Source of the DNA: Climacium dendroides
Taxonomy: Eukaryota; Streptophyta; Bryopsida; Hypnales; Climaciaceae
NCBI GenBank assembly: GCA_950106755.1
Contig: OX467088.1
Span: forward strand, 8,292,001 to 8,356,000
DNA length: 64,000 nt
Direction of reading: 5' to 3'
Part shown: in pieces, positions 24,385 to 37,081 of the stretch
How the letters are laid out: the number at the start of each line of letters is the position of its first letter
Numbering within the stretch: the stretch's first letter is position 1
Translations under genes and position numbers: made by a program
Notes under the pieces: generated by a model
Seen by the model: only the letters and a program-made list of their open reading frames with translations
Database searches by the model: none
Told to the model about the DNA's origin: nothing

Positions 24385-27350
24385 CCACTTGACTGACAAC
24401 TCGATATTTTTGAGAACAAACAACTTGAACGGGTTAGGTGTCCAACTCAATAGATCAATTGTCTAGCTTAACAGATTAGCCGTCCATATTGACAAACCAG
24501 CTGTCTAGCTCGACAAAACTAGTTGTCTAGCTCAACGGATAGACTTTTCAATTGATAGACATGGTAGATGGACCTAATAAACCTCACAGATAGTTTTTAC
24601 TTGAGAATACATTTTGGATTAAAATATAAATTGAAAAATAAAACTTATTTTTGGTTTGTCTACAACCAAGTGCAATCATTGTGCATCATGATAAATGAAT
24701 GCAAATAGCCCATTTCATGTCAAGATAGAAAATCCTAATATTGTTGTTCCAAAATTTTTGCAGTTAATCCAATTGAAAGTATCAAAGCAAAGCAATGTTT
24801 TTTTTTTCTTATGCTCTGTTGTGTATACTCAATATTTAAGTAAAGCAAAGCAAAGTGCAACTCAAAATCAATAAAGACTTGCATAGTTAGAGAATACTAA
24901 CTCAATTTCTCCTCCAAGATTTTAGGGCATTCATTGTAATTGAAATAGTTTAATCAGAGAAAAAAAATTAATGACCACTTGAGCAACATTATAATGCATA
25001 AAAATGCCTAAATTAGTGTTCTAAATAGAATCAATCTATTGATGAATGAGCCTATTTGCTTAAATCTAATGGTGCAATACAATTTTTCCATATTGTTCAT
25101 AAATTCTTCAAGACAATCTTGATTAGGACAACTCTCTTTTCAACAAGCATGCTTGAGTAGAATTGATTGGTTGGGAATGGTATTCCCAAACTGGTAATGT
25201 TGCTCTTGATTGTTTAGGCCATTGACAATCTTGTTTGTCAATGAGAATTTTTTATCCATCTCTACCAACTCACATGCCCAAGTTCAATATCTTCAAATTG
25301 AAATTTGGAATTAAAATGAAGTTTATAGTAAAGTATTTTAGATCATGCAACATTCAATCATAAAAACAAATCATATTGGGAATATTAGACAATGGTTGTA
25401 GGAAAAGTACTCTTATAATCTAACATCAGCTTGTCTCATACCTATTTGAAGGCATTGATAGACATGTATAAGACATCTAAATCTCTTTTTTATTAACCTA
25501 CAAAAATTCTTTGTATTTCGAGCCTCTAAAATGCATAAAATGGTTACTTTGGGATCAAGATTTTGGGATGAATTTTTTTTGTAAAAAACAACAATTGTAG
25601 CTATGAGATCTTAATTTTACCTTCATATCAAACACAAACAAAAAGCTTTAATTTAAAATTCTTCACTGTTTGTGACTTTGTGAGATCTTCATGGTCAAAG
25701 TATAGATTTTTTTTTTTTTTTTTTTTTTTTTCCATTTCTTGCCTATGGGTTTGTGTCAACTTCAAAATATAAGAAACATTAGAGGATGTGGAATTTGGTT
25801 TATTGGTTTAGTATGTTGTAGATGATTAGCCATGGATTGAAAACTACCACACCCAAAATGAGGACTTGAATCTACTTTGTAGAAGACTTATACACCTTGC
25901 ATTACTTTGATCCCATTGTGATGAGCAAAATATCAAGAAATATTTATAAATTCACCAAAACTTTAGAAAAGACTTGTTCTAAAATCCAAATGATGGATTG
26001 TTATATTGAAGTAATGCTAAATGGGAAGGGGGATCTTTTGGAAAAAAATTTAGAATCATATACTTTTTATGATCTAAAAGCTAGATTTTGGGGCATTAAA
26101 CTCAAAGAACAATTGAAGTGCTATAGGCTCAAGTGCCTCCTCCCGAAAATACCAAATGAAAATTCTTCATTAGTTCTTCAATAATAGTATAAAAATTGAA
26201 TTTTTGGACCAAAACACCCAATAATTCATAGAAAATGCATCCAAACTTGTATGCATATGCAAATTGTATTTTTGGATTTGCAACAAAATTAGAATTGTAG
26301 AAACATAATTTGTGTTTGCAAAAAGTTAGAATTCAAAAGTTGAATTGAAGGAATTGATTGAAATCTTGAAACTACAATTTGATATTAAGAATTTTCAAGG
26401 GTTAAAATTAATCATGTTCTATTTTAATACAAATAGTAAAGCTAGTAGGCAATAACTTCCACACAACATTAAATTTTTAAGGCAAAAATAATTATTAAGG
26501 AGTAATTGTAATAAAATTAAATTTGTTAAAATTTACTTTTCTTCTAAAAAGTGCACATTAAACATAATTCTCACCAAATGGTTTGTGAAGATAGAATCAC
26601 CTTTAAAAATTCTTTTAGATCATAAGTGTTGTGCCATCCTACTTCTTATAAGACTTTTATAGCTTCCCTTGTATGTCCAAAACAAAATAGGTCATCTTAC
26701 TTGACTTGCACAAAATTAATTAAAAGATTATGATAGGAAGAAGCTTAATCATTAGTTTACTGAACAAATTTGACAAGATTGCCAAAGTAGCCACAACTTT
26801 ACTTTAAACAAAAAATCCATAATCTTTGAATAAAATATGTGCACTACAATGATTTTGTAAATACAACCTTCTATGTGGGAGAGAATAGGAAAAAAATAGA
26901 TACCATAAAAAAAAAGCAAGAGCAACCCAATTCTAAATATTTACCCCTTTGTTGAACAAAACATCCCTCCCCTACATTATTTAGTGCACTAACAAGGTCA
27001 TTGAGTAGAAATCTAACAACTAATCCAAAATTTGCTAAACATGTGTTTCACAATATCATGAAAAATAATATATAAATATTTTATATATTTTTCAAATTTT
27101 CTACAATATTTTGGAGATTTTTGGAATAAATTATTATTAAAAAAACAAAAAAAACAATTTAGATTCATATTGCAATAAAAAAATATTTCACTCAATAATC
27201 ACTCAATAAAATTTTATTGAATTTTGTGAAATTCTCTCCACTAAATTCCAAAAAGAATTCTCATTCCACTTCCACTTTCTAAAGAATCTTGAAAAAATAC
27301 TGCTCGTACTAAAACGTTTTTTTACTAACTTTTTACTAATTTTTTACTAA
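24385..27350. other. AT-rich spacer, no gene seen
   Basis: Short repeated phrases GTCTAGCTCRAC / TCTAGCTTAAC occur at about 24440-24540. A run of 25 T lies at 25707-25731. No exon or RNA gene was recognised. Confidence 0.55.
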
Positions 27351-27650
27351 TTATTTTTGGTTCAGGCGAAGATCCTAAAGCACCAAAGCTTGCTTGGCCT
27401 GCAATCGCATTGCAACGGGGTGACCCTGCGCTTGCGAACTCCATGGACGTTTCAATTCGAGTTCAAGCTTTCTCAATCTCCTCGACAACAGCAACTGCGA
27501 GAGTCGGAGAACAATAGAAAAGAACGCTGGAGCAGCTGTCAATTTCATAAGGGTTACTGGATTGCAAAGCTCAAGCGCGCTTCGTTGTGCTAATTCAAGC
27601 TCAAGCTCAAGCGCTCCGTTGTTTAACCCTGTTGTGGTGTAATTGCGTCA
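27351..27650 (+). promoter_or_regulatory. Probable 5' leader / proximal promoter of the nitrilase gene
   Basis: Composition changes abruptly from AT-rich repeats to GC-richer sequence at about 27360. A short GCTCAA repeat (about 27570-27610) precedes the ATG. Called by position only. Confidence 0.4.
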
Positions 27651-30600
27651 ATGGTGGATCAAATGGCAGAATCGGAAGCAGTGATCGCAGAGCTGGAGAT
27701 GGGTGTAAGCTCAGGGTCGACGCGATCCGTGCGGGCCACAGTGGTGCAAGCTTCCTCGATTTTCTACGACACGCCAGCCACTCTAGGTATGCAGGAAATT
27801 TCACATTTCCACAGTTGATTATTGTTCCACAGTTTGATGGTTGTTCCACAATTGATTGATAATTGATTGTTCTACCTTTCTTTTCGATTTTTTGTTTTCC
27901 TCTGGTTGAGGATGCAAAGGCTGGTTGGGTTGTAGAGAAGGCGGAGAGGCTCATTGCGGAAGCAGCTTCGCAAGGGTCCCAGTTGGTGGTGTTTCCCGAA
28001 GCTTTCATTGGGGGGTATCCGAGAGGGAATGGATTTGGGGCTGTCATTGGTAGCCGGACTCTAAAGGGAAGGGAAGATTTTCGAAAGTACCATGCTTCGG
28101 CTATTGATGTCCCAGGTCTGTTTCTGCATACCGCCACCTGATCTTCTAAACTATTTTTATGTGATTTCTTCTCATAGTTTGGGCATAACGTTAAAGGGTC
28201 TCAGACTTTGGTGAATGGGATATACTGGATGATGAATGCTTTCATCAGTGAATGCAAGCAAACTGTCTAAGTGGAAATTTGGGAGTGGACACGAAGGTTT
28301 TTAGGTCAGTGTTCATCAAATGCTCTAATTTCAATTCCCCCTCTTTGTCTGCTGCAACATTGCCCTTTTCAGTTGCTCAATCCGTGCACTAGGTGTGGCT
28401 GGCAATGCTGGTTCTCAAATTTCTTTTGCAACATGTTGCTCTGATTCTGTTATCTGCTGGTGAGGAGGGGATCTAATGTCAAGTTCCATTGCGAAATCAG
28501 TCCGTGAAGGAGAAGTGGTGATCAATCATAATTTGTTGAATTCAAGTGACGCCGGGGTTTTGAAGAATAAGCCACGAGTCATTTTACCCGCCTCTGACTC
28601 TTGCTAATGGCACTGTGTTGAACTGAACGTCAAGTTGCATGTGCATCATCCCTTAAGTGGCTCTCGTAACGAATCTCTTCTTAATAATGTTTAACATGAT
28701 AAAGTATTGCTTTGGGTCCTCAAAGTTTCTATGTTTTTGAATTTTGCGATTGGTCAGTTGCGTGGTCAACCACATTGTCTTTCTTCACCCAGTTCTCAAG
28801 GTTTTAGAAGCTCCTAACACCTATTCTTGAAGGTGCTTGTAACACCTTGGGGCTCATTTCCTAGCTCAAAGAAGAATCAAGGTATCTGAGATGTCTATCT
28901 TCTTTCTTGCACATGTATTCTCTTATATCATGAGTCCAAGAATTTTGACAAGAATTTTGAAGAGGAAAGCCTTTGCCATTGACTGCTTCAATAACTCCAT
29001 TCTCAGAGGATGAATATTGATATTGATTGAATCTAAATCATACCTTTTTTATATTTTTATATATTGCCAGATGAACGTTGAGATGGGAACACTCAAAGAC
29101 AACTTAAGAGTGTCATGCTTGCGAGGACATGATGAATTTCGACTTGTGCAGGTCCGGAAGTGTCCAGACTGGCGGTGTTAGCAGGCCAGTACAAAGTGTA
29201 TCTGGTGATGGGAGCAATTGAACGAGCCGGGGGAACGCTCTACTGCGTGGTGCTCTTCTTTGATTCCACAGGCAAGTACCTTGGCAAGCACCGCAAGCTG
29301 ATGCCCACAGCAATGGAGCGGCTCATCTGGGGCTTCGGTGATGGATCCACGCTCCCCGTGTTCGACACTTCTGTGGGCAAGCTGGGCGCCGTCATTTGTT
29401 GGGAGAATCGCATGCCTCTTTTGCGCACTGCCATGTATGCCAAGGGTACGATTAAATTCTCACCGAAAAAAAACTTTATAGTTGGGCATGTGCATGTCTG
29501 TCTATACCTTCATTCGGCTGTAGCTTTTCTCTGGTGCAAAGTGGAGCTCTTTAGCTTCAAAACACAAAAACAACTCCACAGCACAATACAGAAGAGCATG
29601 AAGCAAAAGAGCTCTACTTTTCTCTTGATAAGATTATTTGGTTCTATGTACACTCAACGGGGAGGCCTTGCTTCGACTGAAGCTACATCAACCGTGAATG
29701 TTGGGAAGTTTGAGTAAGGCCTTACTGGAGAAGTGCTACAGTTCCAGAGTCATCTCATTGTGTAGCTACTTGTTCTACAATCCCCTCAAATCGTTTTACT
29801 TTCGGCTTGTTGTCTGAACCACCATACCAGCACAATTTCTGAATATTTATGACTTGTAGGAGTGCATTATGACTAAGTGAGTGGAAGGTAGACAGTTCAA
29901 TTTGCAGCACTTAAAAGTAATTTGACGTATGTTGGAGTGTGATTTGGGGGAGATGCTTAGAGGTGCGGAGAGATTGTGGGTAGGAGAGTCAGATGTGTTG
30001 AGATCGAATTTATATCACTGTCTATGGATTTCTTATGAAATTTCAACGTGGGAGGTTGTTGACCATTATGTGTGACAGTACTCAATACCCCTTTTCCATT
30101 CAAAAAAAAGATGCCATTGACGTTTAGACTTGTGTTTAAACCAAGTGCCAGTTACTCCAACCGATTGTATGAATAGTAGATAGATTTGTTGGTAATAGGG
30201 ATCAGTGTTGGAAACGGGGTGAGGTGTTTAAATTGTCTACCCTTTTGTTTGAAGGCTTGGTTGTGAATGCTTCACTGAAGATCTCAGGCATCTGTTGCTG
30301 CATGAAAGATGTACTGAATTTGAAGTTATTTATGTATTTGGTGTGGGCAGGTGTAGAGCTTTATTGCGCACCAACAGCTGATACGAGAGGCACATGGCAA
30401 GCCTCCATGCTCCATATCGCATTAGAAGGGGGTTGTTTTGTGTTGTCAGCCAACCAGTTTTGCAGGAGACAAGATTACCCTCCTCCTCCAGAGTATGTGT
30501 ATGGTGGTTTTGGAGAAGTTGAGCCCAGTCCAAGAGAAGTTGTTTGTGCCGGGGGGAGTGTGATCATCTCTCCCACTGGAACCGTTCTTGCTGGCCCAAA

Positions 30601-31499
30601 CTTCGACGGGGAAGCTCTACTCACAACAGACCTTGGTAAGCCATCTCTTACAAGCATTGTTTGTTTGAGTTTCGTAAGACAAACCACAAGCCTTAAATAC
30701 ACAAGCATCTTATGATTGGTGATTTTAAATGAAGAATTACCATTGAAGTATGGTTGCAGACGTGTATTTTCAACATTTTATCAATATGTAGAGTGTGCTT
30801 TCATTAGGAAACTAGTGTGCCCTGTGCCGTTGCTACATCCAAAATAGTTTTTTTAATCTTTTAATTCAATAAAAACTTTGAAATTCAATAACTTTCACAC
30901 TGTACGTCCAAATGTCATGAAACAAAGCCTGTGCACCCCTCCTTGTTAAGGGCTTTCTGACGGTACCAAGCATGCCATCGAGGGAAGCATGGTTCAAGAG
31001 ATTTCACTGTAACAAAAAAAAAAAAAAAAAAACATCTTAATGGATGGATCCCTATATGAGTGCAGTTTGGGTACAAGAGTTTAGTTTGTAGAGTTTAAAT
31101 TTTACTCACTAGGAATGAATCTCTTATGTAATCATTTAAGAAAAATGGGAGTTTGTGGATCACTATCGAAGGTACAATAAACAACTCCACTTTCATTCAA
31201 AGATTAGAGGGCCATAGATGTAAGCCAAGTCATTCTGACACCCAACGTGCCAACAAAATGTAGACCAAATGTCATCTTTATTGATTCAATAAAGAGAATG
31301 GGACTTATTTTGGGTCTCTTCTACTTTCATATCATTGATCTTTTTGTTTTTCGTTACAGACATGTCAGAGATTGTGAGAGCCAAGTTCGACTTTGACGTT
31401 GTTGGGCACTACTCACGTCCTGATGTGCTGAGCTTAACGGTGCGAGATGAAGCTACTCCACCTGTCACTTTCACTTCTGAGTTGCTTTCACCTTTTTGA
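27651..31499 (+). CDS. NIT4: NIT4-type nitrilase / beta-cyanoalanine hydratase
   Basis: Five exons join in phase: 27651-27786, 27936-28115, 29152-29445, 30351-30635 and 31360-31499 (stop), giving 344 residues, the usual length for plant nitrilases. The catalytic Glu-Lys-Cys triad is present: FPEAF (Glu about 67), HRKLMPT (Lys about 154) and CWENRMP (Cys about 188). Other family blocks are [68 protein letters not shown] and [13 protein letters not shown]4 proteins convert beta-cyanoalanine to Asn or Asp plus ammonia and so detoxify cyanide made during ethylene synthesis; this substrate preference is inferred from the family, not shown here. The exon 2 acceptor is TTGTAG|AG at 27935/27936; the nearer TTGAG|GATG acceptor would break the frame. 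No frameshift or stop interrupts the gene. Confidence 0.93.
29885..30222 (+). repeat. Intronic repeat shared with the PAP2_C gene
   Basis: This is the second copy of the repeat described at 15681-16030, here within nitrilase intron 3. It begins AAGGTAGACAGTTCA and ends around GGAAACGGGGTGAGG. A weaker echo (GTGTGCTTTCATTAGGAAAC and GGTACAAGAGTTTAG) occurs in intron 4 at about 30790-31090. Confidence 0.7.
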
Positions 31500-32544
31500 G
31501 GGAAGAAAATAATAGAAATGTAAGAAATGAAATTAATCTCTTTTTATGTGCATTAACCCTAAACTACATTATCATGTATACTACATCTTAGTTAATGAAA
31601 GATGATCCAAAACAAAGATGTACTAACAAGTGTAACCTAACATCCCTCAAGTATTGTTGTCAAAATCTAAATGTGTGTTGAATATTCTAATCATGATCAT
31701 TACAAGTATAAAGATTTCTTGTTACCCCTAATCTTCAGGAACAAGGAATATTTATTGGCTTGCACAATGTACCCAATTAAGGTTATTTCTTTGAAGTGTT
31801 AGATTAAAGTATCAAGATCATGAGGAATAGTTTGAAATAGAAGTCTATGGCATCAAATTAGCTTAGGATCAAAAGATTGCACCTTCACTAAGGTCGATAG
31901 TACACCACTTCCAAGTTTTGCAATCTACATGTATGCTTTTGATGCCATTGATTGCAGATAATCTTTCAAAATGTGTCAAATTGATGCACGAGAGCCTTGA
32001 CTTGATACCCAACAAAGATTGGAGTCTTTAAGCCTTAAAGGACAAGTTGGTCACCATGGAAATGATCCATTTTGCTACCGTGTGAATTGTTGGCTTTAAA
32101 AAAAATGCAAAAACACTCATTGGAAGTCAAATTGTTCACACAAAATTTGGAGGATGAATAGTTGCACTTTTGTCCTACATGGAGAGATTCTTTGTCATTC
32201 TTTGGACGAAAAACATCCTTTGCATTGTTTATGGATTAAATACCCGATATTTTCAATTAGAAACTATGACATCAATTCTTGAAAATGAATTCACACATGA
32301 TGAGTTCATCCATGAAATTTTTTATGAGCATTGTAGTCCAAATCTACAAACCACCAAAACAGAAATTCATCAATTATTTCAAGCTTGTGCAGCCCTCAAA
32401 ATGTATCCAATGTCTCATCTTGCTCGCAAGCCAAAAGAAAGTGATCTAACAACAATGAAAGCAAGCAACAAATTAGCATTGCAAGCACACAAATACCTCT
32501 CTTCCCAAACAAATCTACGATGTGTTTAAGTTCAAGAGCATATA
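31500..32544. other. 3' flank of nitrilase and AT-rich spacer
   Basis: The first 100-200 bases are probably the nitrilase 3' untranslated region. A 119-codon plus-strand ORF at 32170-32529 has no recognisable homology. Part of it (about 32085-32200) is the reverse complement of the dispersed repeat seen near 4.2 kb, so it is more likely repeat DNA than a gene. Confidence 0.5.
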
Positions 32545-32869
32545 AGGTAAGGCTTTGAAATCACATAGGCTCTAAAACTGCCCATATCCTTAAATGCGCA
32601 CTTTGTGTACATATTGCTTTTTCATAGCCTTCAATAATGTACAAAAAATGTATATTTTAGGAGGTGGGCGATTTTAGAGCCTTATGCCATTTCAACTTCA
32701 AAATTTCATAACTAATTCCACAAAGCTTCAAAAAATATGAAACAACTTGGGTTAGATGTCAATTCCACTTGTCTTTCAAGGAAATTTGGCTGAAAAATAT
32801 TTCAAGAAGCTTCGCCTACCCAAAATTTAGTTTCAGCTCTTGGGTGGGCATTTTCTGGACCTGTTACCT
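32545..32869. mobile_element. TA-flanked inverted-repeat element (AGGTA family), copy near 32.7 kb
   Basis: It starts AGGTAAGGC and ends ..GGACCTGTTACCT, with TA on both sides (32543-32544 and 32870-32871). Inside is the palindrome-like core CCCATATCCTTAAATGCGCA ... TTTTAGGAGGTGGGCGATTT. This core recurs, sometimes inverted, near 35.4, 37.9, 39.8, 41.4, 59.1, 59.6 and 59.9 kb. There is no coding capacity. Confidence 0.65.
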
Positions 32870-34932
32870 TATAAACTAATGCAAATCTCTTTAAACCCTA
32901 ATCCTATATTGAATGAAGAAAGCAGTGAAGTAACCCTCTCTTTCTCCTACACCTAAATGCATCCAAATGAGCAATTGAGCATTGTTCCTATTGTTAAATT
33001 GTCTAATTTGTTTATTGAATGTTGTTGGAAGTTCAAAGAGAATTTTGGATTTTCTTCTTATGCATTTTTTGAACACCATATGAATAAACTATGAATTTTC
33101 AAAGTACTAGAAATAGGTATACCTAAAAGAGACTATGAGCTCTCATGAATAGAGGTTGTATGTTTTAGGCAAAAATATGCATTAGGTGGTTTAAGAAAGG
33201 GGTCACAATTAGGTGCAGTTACTTTAGTGAATAAACTAAACCAAACCAAACATTCAAATTCAATCGTTCCTAAGGTAAGGACACTCAAATGTGCCAAGTG
33301 CCTTGAAGCACCATGTAATTAGTATATACATCACCTAAAGCAATATTTTCCTATTTTTGAAGAAAAAATGTTAAAATCTCTTAAGAGTATATACAATGTT
33401 GTTGACATCAAGGTATGAAAAATACTCAAATACTAGCCTTAGTATTTAATAATTTTGATAAATGCTATTTAATAAATGATTCACTTCAAGGACCTTTGGA
33501 TGCAATAGTCATTGTTTTCACGATTCATACAAAGCAATCAAAATTGAAAAATACATGCATAATATATAAAATACTTGACATAGGCATATACAAAATCTTC
33601 TACTCAAAATTAACCCAAGTTTGGTTGTGCTTCTTTTATGATTGATCAACATTTGCATAGGGATAGTTGAAGCCAATGTATATAGTAAAAGATGAAAAAA
33701 AGACTAAAAAAGTACATTATAGACCATTAAATCTTAAAGTATTTAAAACATTGTTATACACAATATTATACACCATATTTCTTTACAACAACCATTTTCT
33801 AAAATAGTGCCTATCTAATTGTGCCATCTTTGTATTTGTTTTCTCCCCAAAACATAGTCAATGCTATTTAAGATTCTAAAGTGACACATCTTTAATTTGC
33901 AATTCTTTCCACATATTTCTATATATCATATAGAAATTAGAAAACATATTCGTGTATACATGCATATAATTTTTGCATGCAATTATATTTTCCAAATTTC
34001 ACTACTTTAATTCATTGTCTATCAAATTAATTAGTGACCTCTATTTTCTAACTCACATTCAATTCCTTTCAGATTATAAATTATTTTGTTTTTCTCACTC
34101 TAGAAAACAATTAATACATTGTTTGGAGGCTCAAAATAGAGAGTTGCATTTGGGCATTGTAACTAGTAAAATCAAATCCTACCTTAAATGTCTAGGAAAA
34201 AGCCCTGAGTAGTAGCAATGTAGGGATTTTTCCTAGCATCAAATGAAAATGCCCTTCATAACATCATTTACCAATGAAGCAAAGATTCCTTTTGCATCCT
34301 TGGAAAACAACTCCCTCTAATGAACAAAATTGTCTTACATGGCTCCTCAACCAACCTTAGCCCTTGAATTATTTGATGATTCCATCCAACGTACCTAACA
34401 AATTATAAGGTAGAAATACGAATTTTAGACAACCCCTTGGCCATGGTTTATTAGGCTAACCTATTGTAGACAATAGTTGGATGCACTATTCATTGAGAAA
34501 GATCTTCTATTTGTACCTTCTTGCTCATTCTCTCTTTTCTCTCCTTACTAAGAGAAAAGTGCCAAAGCTAACCACAATAGGTGAGTCTATGAGACTAAAA
34601 TGGCTCTCAATGAAAAATCAACATTTATATTGAACAAAATATTCATTTTGGGAAAAAAAAAATCATTTTCTTTTGCATTCTTCCTCCTCCTTATGTTTGT
34701 ACACATTCAACTTAGTTTCTCAATGAATTTCCCATATCGTACATGTTGAAATGCTTAAGTTATGAGGAATAGGTATTTCTACCTGAATAGCTTATCAACT
34801 TTGGAGAGGACCATTGCCTAGCCTTTTACAATGTTACATTAGGGCTTAGAACCTTTTTCTTTTTGGATCAACATCATTTTCAATCACAAGTATTACATGG
34901 ATTTTTTCTTATCTCCACCACCTACAATGACA
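32870..34932. other. AT-rich spacer, no gene seen
   Basis: The first part (about 32950-33230) is related to 5490-5760. A 79-codon ORF at 33973-34212 is unsupported by any recognisable motif. Confidence 0.5.
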
Positions 34933-35280
34933 CTAGCATGTGAGCTTGGAAATGCAAATCTATGGACCTTAAGCTTAGGTGTAAGTAGGTACTCTACAAC
35001 TATTGAAGTTGCCCAGAACATAAGTATTCTATAAGTATAGAAGGTGTTTATAACATAGGTCCCTATGACATAAACACCTATAATATAAATATCTAATAAT
35101 CATAGAAGGTGCTTATATTATAGACACATATAGTATAAATATTCTATAACTACAGAAAGTACTTGTAATATAGATACCTGTAATATAGATACCTATAATA
35201 TAAATATCATGTAACTATGAAAAATATCTATAATATAGGGCCTAGGTTCCTAGGCTCAAGATCCTAAGCTCACATGCTAG
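34933..35280. mobile_element. Inverted-repeat element with an internal ATA-rich minisatellite, copy 1
   Basis: Perfect 15-bp ends: CTAGCATGTGAGCTT at the left and its complement AAGCTCACATGCTAG at the right, 348 bp apart. The inner ends are also related (TTAAGCTTAGG / CCTAGGTTCCTAGG). The interior is an irregular tandem array of units such as CTATAATATAAATATC and AGGTGCTTATATTATAG. A related, more decayed element lies at about 57129-57350. Confidence 0.75.
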
Positions 35281-35425
35281 CAATCCTGCCACCGCCTATT
35301 TGAAAGTCCAAGGGAAGGTGTAACTAATGATACCTAGACATTACTTATATGAATTTCTCTCATAACATTGTATAACCAGGCAATGGCCCTCCCTAACCTA
35401 GATGACTTTGAGGGATTATCCGTTA

Positions 35426-35842
35426 AGGTAGTATGCTCTAAAACCGCCCGTCTTCTTCAAACCGCCCATATTTTTAGTTGGAGAATGGAGATGACTGAGG
35501 TGATCCTTGAATGGACCACTTTAGCAATTGAATGAATCGAGGAAAAATTATTTTTTTCTATTGCAAAAGCCAATCATTGTCTTTGATTTCCGCACATCTC
35601 TTTGCAAGTTGCAAGTGGAATCATTTGGGGTGACCTATGGTCACAAATAGGTGCCTATGTCTCAAATCTTTGAGAATTTATAAGTAACTCAAAAATACTT
35701 GGAAAAATACAAAACCACTTGTCTTAGGTTCCACATCTATTTTTCTTTCCCTGAAAAATGATCTAAAAATATTTTTTATCCACAGAAACCTATGAAAAAA
35801 GCAGACCAGCCCTGAAATGGTCGCTTTTAGAGCATACTACCT
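35426..35842. mobile_element. TA-flanked AGGTA-family element with a perfect 18-bp inverted repeat
   Basis: The left end is AGGTAGTATGCTCTAAAA and the right end is its exact complement (35825-35842). TA flanks both sides. Total length is 417 bp. The ends enclose CCGCCC motifs like those of the 32.5-kb element. There is no coding capacity. This is the clearest member of the group. Confidence 0.85.
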
Positions 35843-36189
35843 TAATGCAAGGATCAGGGTGTGGCTCAGGAGCCCTAGAAGAGAATTTTGTTCCCTATTT
35901 AGGGGCCCGGCTTTTCGAGGATCACGCAAAAGGGACCCCTGCCTCATTGGTAAACAATGTTATATTATTGTTATGCTTTGTGCCTCCCTTCTAAGAAACT
36001 GCCCCAAGTAACACCCACAGACACCTGTTCACGTCGGAATGCAGCAGACATTTTCAACTTGGAGTTGAAAATATTGTTTCAATATTTAAGCTTGGGTAGT
36101 GTCTGACAAAGCAATGAATGGGCTACCACTTGTTTCAAATTAAATAAATGATAGAAACCCAGAACCAGATACCAACTTGAGGTGGTCCC

Positions 36190-36801
36190 ATGGGTCACTT
36201 CACACTACGGCCCAAGGTCAAGAGGCCGTGGGTTTCCACCAATCAGATTTTTCGAAACCCAAAGTCTAGCCTCGCGAGCCTTCACACTAGGAAGCACAGC
36301 CCAAAGTCCGTCACCCTCCAAACTACCTACATGGCAATCAAAATGCCTACAGACTCTCGACCGTAGTTTGGGCATGCCAAAAATGGAGACCCAAATTATG
36401 GTTGAGAATTCGTCGATTTTTTTTATAAAATGTCAGAAACTGACAAGATTTCAACCGTGAGATGGAACTTATTTATTATTTGTTTTTCCAAGGCCATTTT
36501 TGACTTTTTTCTCATGTTTATTTATCTTTTGCTTGAAAAAATTGACACATAGATGAGACTTCATGGAAAATTTTAGAAATTGGATAGATTAATGTGGAGA
36601 GAGAAGGATAGAAGTTAAACAAATGATATAAGTTTAGACTTCGACTTGGCCTTTGGAGGCTTCACACTATAGCCAACCCAAGGCTCCAATTCCTATAATT
36701 TATTGTCTATTTATTGTTCAAATTTTTAAATTCTCCACAAAGTTTGGCCACTCAATCCCACAGCCTCTCAACTTAGATGGCTATAGTATGAAGTGGCCCT
36801 A
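36190..36801. mobile_element. Non-autonomous inverted-repeat element, about 610 bp
   Basis: Left end GGGTCACTTCACACTACGGC; right end is the complement of GGGCCACTTCATACTATAGC. The phrase TTCACACTA recurs internally at about 36280 and 36660, often beside GCCCAAGG. This looks like a MITE with subterminal repeats. No target-site duplication could be fixed. Confidence 0.65.
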
Positions 36802-36848
36802 ACTTAAGGTGGGTACCCCCCAACCACCACTTTGTGCTATTGTACCTA

Positions 36849-37081
36849 TACTAAATGGTGAAATTAGGTTGCCCCATACTAATTTTTTGACATTCTACAC
36901 TATATAAATATGTGTAGTTACTATAAAAGGATGTAGTAATGTAGGAACCATGTGTGTTGTATGGATTGGTGCACTGGTTCATAGCTCAGGTTTAGAGAAT
37001 TAAAAGTGCCTCCATCTAGACAAGTGGTGAGTCATGAGGTAACTTTTGTGAGTAAGGCAACCTAATTTCACTATTTTAGTG
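36849..37081 (-). mobile_element. TA-flanked MITE, family B, copy 1
   Basis: The ends are TACTAAATGGTGAAATTAGG and the complement of CACTAAAATAGTGAAATTAG, with TA at 36847-36848 and 37082-37083. It is 233 bp long. The interior (GTAGTAATGTAGGAACCATG and beyond) is the reverse complement of the copy at 59967-60215. A TA duplication and ends of this size fit a Tc1/mariner-type (Stowaway-like) MITE. Confidence 0.85.

Noticed and set aside
27921..27935. Nearer splice acceptor TTGAG|GATG for nitrilase exon 2
   Set aside because: It would shift the frame by one base; the acceptor at 27935/27936 restores the conserved TLEKAERL sequence.
32170..32529. 119-codon ORF downstream of the nitrilase
   Set aside because: No recognisable domain, and it adjoins an inverted copy of a dispersed repeat; most likely a chance ORF.
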